Assembly (NCBI GenBank): GCA_950097015.1
Contig: CATNEN010000008.1
Coordinates: 4,128,501 to 4,192,500 of the forward strand
Source: Macrostomum hystrix
Lineage: Eukaryota; Platyhelminthes; Macrostomidae
DNA length: 64,000 bases
Direction of reading: 5' to 3'
Below the pieces are notes generated by a model. It searched no databases. It saw only the letters and a list, made by a program, of their open reading frames with translations, and was not told the origin of the DNA. The stretch's first letter is position 1, and each line of letters begins with the position of its first letter. The position numbers and the translations under genes were made by a program. Shown piece after piece: positions 57,328-64,000 of this stretch.

Positions 57328-58070
57328 TATTTAGTTAGCAGAAAAATCCTACTTAATTCCAATTAGCTTTTCTATACCAACGCCTTACTCTGGCTGCAGT
57401 CTTATAGGTGAGGCTTCTTTCTTAGAATGTTTCGCAATTGAAATTGCGCCCTATCGCCTAACGCCGTTTACATTTTTTACTGCAAAATATTTTCACTGCG
57501 AAAATGGGCACAGTAATGGGCTGTGAGCTTTGCTGGCACTTGCACATTGGTCCTTGTATTGGCTGAAGTTTTACTGCCTAGTGAGTTTTTGGCCTAACTG
57601 ATAAGGATATTGCACTTGCCAACAGCAGGAAAAAAACGAGCGAGCAGCATTTTGCATAGTCATGAAGTTAGAAAAGCGAAATAGACTCGAGCTTATCTTA
57701 CCACAGATAGCAATGAAAGTTTAGAGACTTGTATTTGGGTAAATTAAATACTTCTGTTGCACATACTGGTTACTCTAAATACAACTGCTGCTGAATACAG
57801 GCGGCTCATTTCTAATAGGATTTGATTCAATAGAAAAAAATTATAGGATTTGCTCTAACTTTCCAAGTTGTCAATATTGCAGAGATATAAAATCAGGGTT
57901 ATTTGATATTTTTAATTATGAATCTTCAATCCCTCACAACCTTTATGAAAGGCCTAGTTGTAAGCCGAGCCGGTCGACGCTATCGAAATTAGAACAAAAT
58001 ATCGAAATTAGAACAAAAAGCTAAATGCGAGTACCAGAAAGTCAATATTTGCGGGTGAAAGTCTACTTCT
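57328..58070. other. intergenic stretch, no gene seen
   Basis: Upstream region of the membrane-protein gene. AT-rich, with no recognised element. Confidence 0.5.
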
Positions 58071-58580
58071 AACTTAAAATCGATCGATAAATAATGGGGA
58101 AGAGAATAGTTTGGGCTAGACTGAAGGGGTTTAGCACAAAAGGGGCGAAAAAGTCGATAACAAATTGCGTGTACGGGGCAGAGAACGCCATGTGGGGTGG
58201 GGGGAGAGAATATTTCGGGGTTGGCCTTAAGGCTTGTTGTTTTTTCATCGGATAGAGCGGAAGGGGGTTTGGCACGATGGGGGGACAAAAAATCGATAAT
58301 AAATGGCACAGACGGGGCAGAGAACGCCATGTGGGGTGGGGGGAAGAGAATATTTCGGGGTTGGTCTTTAGGCTTGTTGTTTTTTCATCGGATAGAGCGG
58401 AAGGGGGTTTAGCACGATGGGGGGACAAAAAAACGATAATAAATGGCACAGACGGGGCAGAGAACGCCATGTGGGGTGGGAAGAGAATATTTCGGGGTTG
58501 GTCTTTAGGCCTGTTGTTTTTTCATCAGATAGAGCGGAAGGGGGTTTGGCACGATGGGGGGGACAAAAAATCGATAATTG
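58070..58580 (+). repeat. 140-bp tandem repeat, about 3.5 copies
   Basis: Units contain GGGGCAGAGAACGCCATG (at about 58,175, 58,314 and 58,454), ATATTTCGGGGTTGG, TTGTTTTTTCATCGGATAGA and GCACGATGGGGGGAC. The period is 139 to 140 bp. The array ends in a perfect hairpin. Confidence 0.9.
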
Positions 58581-58595
58581 TCCCCCCCATCGTGC
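58549..58595. repeat. Perfect 18-bp inverted repeat (hairpin), 11-nt loop
   Basis: The left arm at 58549-58566 begins GCACGATGG. The right arm at 58578-58595 is its exact reverse complement over all 18 bases. The loop is AAAATCGATAA. The left arm belongs to the 140-bp unit; the right arm occurs only here. Confidence 0.9.
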
Positions 58596-58609
58596 GCCAC
58601 AGGTCGATA

Positions 58610-58915
58610 AGTCCGAGCTCCCCCTGCCGTGCCGTGACCGCGCCACGCTAGCTCAGCTTCGCTCCGGCCACTGCAGGCTACTCCGTCGAGGCGCGTAGCG
58701 CAACCATCATTACCAAGCTAAGATCGACCCAAGCATCGACACCACCTGCCCAAGATGCAACGATGCTGAGGACACCGTCGCGCACCTCTTCACCTGCCGC
58801 GCCCACCCCACCGACCTGGCCTCCATCGACCTCTGGGCCAATCCTCGCAGCATCGGGGCCTGCTGCTTTCTGTCTTCCCCGGAGCCGGTAGCCGGCCCTG
58901 GACCTCCCTGACTGG
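58610..58915 (+). mobile_element. Non-LTR retrotransposon 3' fragment (decayed)
   Basis: A frame reading ATLAQLRSGHCRLLRRGA, then a stop, then CPRCNDAEDTVAHLFTC and SIGACCFLSS matches the C-terminal zinc-knuckle region common after the reverse transcriptase of LINE-type elements (C-x2-C, H-x4-C). The internal stop and missing 5' part make it a dead fragment. A CA dinucleotide tract follows. Confidence 0.7.
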
Positions 58916-58949
58916 CTAACACACACACACACACACAGCAGCAACTAGA

Positions 58950-59500
58950 CCCTTAGATTCTCAGCATACCCCAGTGCATGATTGACAACAGAGTTATTTA
59001 TTACCAATCGATGGTTATCTCTTGACCTTAAGTGGTCTTAATATCGAGCCTGCAGCTCCACTTGCTGTTCTTGTACAAACTAAGATATTTGCATGAGGGA
59101 TCATTGCTCATACATTTTAATATTATAGTATAGTAATATGGTACACTAATCTGCCGTACAGCAGAGCGACTTGTGAGACAGCTTCTGTCAGCTGTCAATA
59201 TGTGGTTGGTCAGCTTCTCTGCCATTGTTCTGCCCCAATCACCACCTGTGTCTGCTGTCTCATTGTCTGATTCCACCCCAAACTGGTTCTCACCTCCCAA
59301 GCTGTTCCGATTGTAAGACAAAGCGTCTACAACGGCTCACTTGGGTCAAGCGTCTCAAATGGCTGTTGCTAGGCACGCCGAAGTTCATAATGGCTACAAG
59401 CATGCAACAGAGCTTAGCATGGCCCATGCATAATTCAGTTCTTGTCCAATTAATGTCTGGGAAATGTGTTTCCCAATGCTCCATGTCTCATTCCAGTTCT
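58950..59500. other. intergenic stretch, no gene seen
   Basis: Unique sequence between the retroelement fragment and the TATA box at 59,505. No exon with convincing splice sites. Confidence 0.5.
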
Positions 59501-59504
59501 GACT

Positions 59505-59511
59505 TATAAAA
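59505..59511 (+). promoter_or_regulatory. Strong TATA box before a signal-peptide exon
   Basis: TATAAAA followed by GGG, 40 to 46 bp upstream of the ATG at 59551. This is the best TATA match in the window. Confidence 0.6.
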
Positions 59512-59550
59512 GGGTTCTTTTTAATGGTGGTTAATTGCTATATTCAAGAC

Positions 59551-59635
59551 ATGCTGCCAAGTCTTCACCTCCTTCAGCCAGAGACTGCACCAGACATGCT
59601 GCTGCGGCTTCTGCTGGCGACAGTGTGCATTGCGG
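59551..59635 (+). CDS. Signal-peptide exon: alternative first exon of gene D or orphan exon
   Basis: An 85-nt exon from ATG to a GTTAGT donor. It encodes 28 codons ending in the hydrophobic MLLRLLLATVCIA and leaves phase 1, as in the first exons of genes A to D. Splicing to the exon at 61751 would give an in-frame protein starting with this signal peptide and continuing GQNITC. Splicing to the nearer AG at 61561-61562 instead meets a stop codon, so it is unlikely to be coding. A TATA box precedes it. It may also be the remnant of a fifth family member. Confidence 0.45.
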
Positions 59636-60059
59636 GTTAGTGTTTTCCTGCTACTTTGACACATCCTCGAGATTCCGAGATTTCGAGACACTCAGCTCGT
59701 CACATGGTCGCTTTGCTGTGAAAACATTTAGAAACGAAATGGTGAGTTTGATGGTGAGTAAACCCCAATGGATTCTGGGATTCATAGAATATTTCTTGAG
59801 GGCCAGGTTTATATCTTCTAAACAACCAAATCACTCAATAAGTCAGCGCATCATCGCGTCACTTTCGGCTTTGATCAAAACGTGGATAGCAGGGTACAAA
59901 GGATGAGCATCAGGATGACTACTGACACGGTATTTTATTATTTAATTCCTATTCAATTATTCAACAATTTTCATTTAAGGTATAGTGGGCTTTCAGCCAC
60001 GTATTCGAGTTGGTGTGCTTTGAGCAACTCATGGTTGACACACCATTATCCAACTATAA

Positions 60060-61112
60060 GCTAACCATCAACCATCAACCATCAACCATCAACCATCAAC
60101 CATCGACCATCAGCCATCAACCATCAACCATCGACCATCAGCCATCAACCATCAGCCATCAACCACCATCCACCAACCACCAACCGTCAGCTATCAACCA
60201 CAAAGCATCAACCACCAACCACCAACCATCAACCATCAACCATCGACCATCAGCCATCAACCATCAACCATCGACCATCAGCCATCAACCACCATCCACC
60301 AACCACCAACCGTCAGCTATCAACCACAAAGCATCAACCACCAACCATCAACCATCAACCATCGACCATCAGCCATCAACCATCAACCATCGACCATCAG
60401 CCATCAACCATCAGCCATCAACCACCATCCACTAACCACCAACCGTCAGCTATCAACCACAAAGCATCAACCACCAACCACCATCCACCAACCGCCAACC
60501 ATCAACCATCAACCATCAACCATCAGCCATCAACCATCAGGCATCAGTCACCAACCACCAACCACCAACAATCAACCATCAACCATCAACCATCGACCAT
60601 CGACCATCAGCCATCAACCATCAACCATCGACTATCAGCCATCAACCATCAGCCATCAACCATCAACCATCAGCCATCAACCATCAGGCATCAGTCACCA
60701 ACCATCAACTACCAACGATCAACCATCAGCCATCAACCACCAACCACCAACCACCAACAATCAACCATCAACCATCAACCATCGACCATCGACCATCAGC
60801 CATCAACCATCAACCATCGACTATCAGCCATCAACCATCAGCCATCAACCACCAACCACCAACCACCAACAATCAACCATCAACCATCGACTATCAGCCA
60901 TTAACCAACAACCATCAACCATCAGCCATCAACCACCAACCAACAACTACCAACAATCAACCATCAACCATCGACTATCAGCCATCAACCATCAGCCATC
61001 AACCATCAACCATCAGCCATCAACCACCAACCACCAACCACCAACAATCAACCATCAACCATCGACTATCAGCCATCAACCATCAACCATCAACCATCAA
61101 CCATCAACTCCG
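60060..61112 (+). repeat. 7-bp (AACCATC) satellite, about 150 units
   Basis: Variants AGCCATC, GACCATC, AACCACC and AACAATC are arranged in longer recurring blocks. It lies between the signal-peptide exon at 59551 and gene D. The 141-codon ORF across its start is repeat translation. Confidence 0.96.
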
Positions 61113-61560
61113 CAATAAAGCCACAAAACTAGAAAATTACTTAAAAATCAAAGTTGACAATTTTAAAAAATTTAATAAAAATCTCCAAATGGATGTATCC
61201 GATTCTGCCCCTCCACTCGACATGAGTGACGCCTCAGTTTTCCTATAATTCCAGCTAGGAAGTATCAGTCTCATCAGTGACGCTTACGATTGGCTAGAGT
61301 AAATAAGCTGCTTATTACACTGAAGTGCAATGTAAGGAAACGAATGGCACAAGCCAGTCATGCAAGGCTGCTTTTCGCTTTGAAAAACGGTCATAAACTA
61401 ATCTCGAGTCGATTCCAGAACAACCCAGGGCTGGATTGGACTGTTCAGAGCTGTAAATGCGACGCAGAGGCATTGCGGAGTCGAAAGAGTCGAAGGAAAC
61501 GTCGCGAAAGAGTTCTCCTAGAAGCCTAATCTGAATCTAGTCCCATTTAGCTATTGTTGC
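61113..61560. other. gene D upstream region
   Basis: Unique sequence with an Arg-rich 79-codon ORF (61,290-61,529) that has no recognisable features. It ends in an AG acceptor (TATTGTTGCAG) at 61,562, 34 nt before the ATG of gene D, compatible with a 5' UTR intron or leader trans-splicing. Confidence 0.4.
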
Positions 61561-61596
61561 AGGACAGACTGCGACAGTTTCAGTCTTCTGGCAAGG

Positions 61597-62812
61597 ATGC
61601 CACCGCTGCTCGAGCTAGCGGTCTTAGGATTCTACTTAGTTTCCATGCAGCTCATGCATGGGCCGCAAGGTGAGACCCCTGTTGTGAGGCTTATGACAAC
61701 CGTAGAACAGCTCGTTATGTTGCTTACGATGCATGATTTTGATATTTCAGGGCAAAACATCACATGCGACACCTTCATGATGATGGCCTACGGACCAGAC
61801 TCAAACCGATTCTTCTCATACAACTCGAACTCAAGAGTGATCATCTCACAGTTGTCAACCGACTCGCCGCTGCAGATGAGGCTCGAAGCCGCACTGGATG
61901 GAACTGTCACCTGCGTGTCCTTCGCCGACGCACTCAGGCCGAATTTCTACCTGTTCATGAATGGCCAGCAGCTGCACGTGTCGCAGACTGACAATTCGAC
62001 CTCATTCCGACGAGGCGCGAGCTTCAGCATTGAGACTGCGGAGTTTTGCAATCACTGGCGCATGAGCCCGCTGCTGTATCCGGGACAGCGGCTGCGACAT
62101 GCCAGCTTCGTCCTGACCAGTTCCGACTGGACGAATGAGGCACTTTTCAGGTCCGACTCAGCGTTCTCCTTTCACTGTGTCAACTGTGAGTCTGCGTCGA
62201 ATCTATTTGCATACTGCTAATTTTTACCCATCATACTGGCCTGCCACGATTTTATGTGCCAGTGCGCTCGGTTTAAATAAAGTTCAGGTCAAAATTAATT
62301 TTTTCAGACCACCCTTTGTGCCCGAGTCGGCGGTTGCGGCTCAGATCAAGCGACAGTGGCTACATCTGGTGCCAACCTGGCGGTCTGTGTCAGCTGGTGC
62401 CGAGAGATTCGAACGCGACGGTGCTCAGAGAGCTGGCAGGGTTGAGCAGCGCACCAAACTCTGTCTCCCTTGAGTCTGCCTCTGATACTGGCTTCTTTCT
62501 GTCAGTGGACGACCAACAGTGCCTTAAATTGAGCATTAAATACCCGAATCACGCTACGTTGAACACTAGGTCCACCTTAATGTTTACTTACGCCGCATCG
62601 GGAGTCAATTGCAACAACCGTCGCCTCCTTCTACCTGATAGTAGGGCTCTTGTGGTGAATAAAAGTTTGAATTCAATGTGTCACCTCAAATCGATCGTTT
62701 GGGAGCCGAGCAGCTTCGCCAGCGATTTGGTGTTGAGTCCGGTCTATCAACCAGGTGAGTTGTGCTGCTGAGCATCTCCACCTCCGTATGGCAAGGAGAA
62801 CAGTATTGGTGA
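61597..62812 (+). CDS. Secreted protein D, two AbfB-like repeats
   Basis: Exons: 61597-61669 (signal peptide, LELAVLGFYLVSMQLMHG), 61751-62185, 62308-62754, 62796-62812; all introns are phase 1 and the protein is 323 aa. Repeat 1: NITCDTFMMMAYGPDSNRFF, MRLEAALDG, LRPNFYLFMNGQQLHVSQ, EFCNHWRMSPL, FSFHCVNY. Repeat 2: CPSRRLRLRSSDSGYIWC, SVSLESASDTGFFLSVDDQQ, GVNCNNRRLLLP, IVWEPSS. Intron 1 is 81 nt and stop-free in frame, so retention would only add 27 residues. The last intron is 41 nt; without splicing the protein ends GELCC. Diverged from B and C by many substitutions but with the same Cys layout. Extracellular; function unknown. Confidence 0.77.
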
Positions 62813-63690
62813 GTGCAGGTAAGTACGGTCGTCCTTTGAATTTCCATTTAATCATCAAAGCCCAGCATGTTCTACTTGCTCGCTAGTAGCATTGTACGAG
62901 TCCAACGTCAAATTATATTGTAAATATTTCGTCAAGATTAATCCAGAAAGAGATTTTTTATCAACATCTGACTTCATTTGATTTTTTTCATTTGTTTATC
63001 TAAGAACAATGACTGTTATTAATCACAGAAAATATGCAAATATATGGTTACTAACATTTTCCTATGTCTTAAGCAAGACATTAAAAAAAGAATTAAAATC
63101 GAATGTGAAAACAAAGCAAAAAAATTCAGGAAGCTGTACAGAGAGACAACAAACAGCGAATGAACATTGTCTGAATTAAAAAGACACAGATAAGAAAAAG
63201 CTGCAGTCTTTGATATGGCAATATGTTTCTGTCTGGTCCCAACTGTTCTGGTTTGAGCTGGGAAACGGATTTTTCAAACATCCGTTTTGTGGATTTTCCT
63301 GTACTACCAACCTTACCTGGCTTTGCAGGGAGATGACTTTATGCTTTAATTCATAGCCATCACAATCCCCCATGCTGATTTTCTTTGTAGCTGAAGCTGG
63401 ATGCTCTGACAGTTTGACAAAATCGATCCCAACGAAGAACATGAATTGAAAAGATGGTTGAAATAGGCAAATCTAGTTGTATTCCAGTGTAGATTCCGTT
63501 GTAGGCACGCCAACAATATTTCTTGCACCTACGAGCGTTGATAGAGATAGAGACTACACCTAGACCATTTGAGCACAGTGTACAACCAGAGTCGCAGCCT
63601 CATCTGTTGCGCAGCGCTTCCGAAGGCTGTGTACAGCTTGTTCAGTCCATGGAACAGGCCGCAACACCCACCCTAATTCTGATCCTACAG
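62813..63690. other. intergenic stretch, no firm gene
   Basis: AT-rich flank of gene D. A short minus-strand coding-like stretch ending in CAGGTAAGG at about 63,320-63,445 could be an isolated exon, but I could not connect it to anything. Confidence 0.4.
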
Positions 63691-63692
63691 TA

Positions 63693-64000
63693 TTCGAGGG
63701 CTGTCCCAAAAGTAAGTTTCGGTTATCGATAAAAGGTGAACAGTTTGAAGGAAAGTCTTAAAACTTTAACAGTAGTGAAAACTGGTCATAGTTACTCCAC
63801 AAATTTGCCGTCAAGGTCGACGCAATTTTACCAGCGCCGCACCCACGATTAAAAGGCAGCTTCGCAGCCGCCGGTTGCCAGATGCCCCAAAGCTGATGAA
63901 GCATTGTTGTTAATCTGCTCCACAGAGGCGAAGCGTTGACCGCGAAGGCTCTCCTTCATTCTGGGAAATATATAGAACTCCGCTGGAGCCAAATCAGATG
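63693..64000 (-). mobile_element. mariner-like DNA transposon, 3' end, decayed
   Basis: A terminal inverted repeat-like TTCGAGGGCTGTCCCAAAAG follows a TA dinucleotide at 63,691-63,692, as expected for Tc1/mariner insertion. Reading inward on the minus strand gives SDLAPAEFYIFPRMKESL, the conserved region around the last catalytic Asp of mariner transposases, then QRFASVEQI and, further on, CVDLDGKFVE. Two in-frame stops before the normal end show it is inactive. The rest of the element lies beyond the window. Confidence 0.82.

Noticed and set aside
60010-60435. 141-codon INHQPST-repeat ORF
   Set aside because: Translation of the 7-bp AACCATC satellite; 7-bp units keep one frame open only by chance of base content.
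61290-61529. 79-codon Arg/Lys-rich ORF
   Set aside because: No recognisable domain and no splice or promoter context. It lies just upstream of gene D and is probably chance.

Overview
This is nuclear DNA of an invertebrate animal. It has spliced genes with GT-AG introns, animal-specific gene families (PHLPP, EDEM3, a Dbs/MCF2L-type RhoGEF), a tRNA-derived SINE family, non-LTR and mariner remnants, and an extreme load of tandem repeats: about a third of the window by my count. A free-living flatworm of the Macrostomum type is my best guess; the sequence does not settle the species.

Layout. 1-7,808 (+): the 3' part of a PHLPP phosphatase gene (leucine-rich repeats, PP2C-like domain, C-terminal tail), entering from the left. 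7.9-11.84 kb: minisatellites between convergent genes. 14,666-11,885 (-): complete dolichol kinase, three exons. 15.3-17.1 kb: minisatellites. 30,430-17,182 (-): complete EDEM3-type ER mannosidase, eight exons, with a private minisatellite in most introns, including a 3.9-kb array of a 27-bp unit. 30.6-34.5 kb: intergenic repeats. 43,608-34,504 (-): complete Sec14/spectrin/DH-PH-SH3 Rho exchange factor, seven exons. 46.6-52.5 kb and 61.6-62.8 kb: four members of a small secreted-protein family with two AbfB-like repeats each. 57,327-54,667 (-): an unrecognised two-pass membrane protein with a long repeat-coded tail. 58.0-58.9 kb: a tandem repeat, a perfect hairpin and a non-LTR retrotransposon fragment. 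60.06-61.11 kb: a heptamer array. 63.69-64 kb: the 3' end of a decayed mariner-like element.

I derived every exon model by hand from splice sites. In each multi-exon gene the reading phase closes across all junctions, which is the main support for the models. Functionally, dolichol kinase (N-glycan precursor supply) and EDEM3 (mannose trimming in ER-associated degradation) serve the same ER glycan pathway, and PHLPP and the RhoGEF are cytoplasmic signalling proteins. Nothing suggests co-regulation.

The most notable patterns are these. Each intron tends to own its own minisatellite. In at least three introns the repeat unit carries a 5' splice-site consensus, and in one EDEM3 intron the array starts at the splice donor itself. 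A new-looking tRNA-derived SINE is present in seven copies. Two inverted copies of the secreted gene are near-identical in parts of their exons but not in their first introns. A TATA-driven signal-peptide exon lies 2 kb upstream of the fourth secreted gene.
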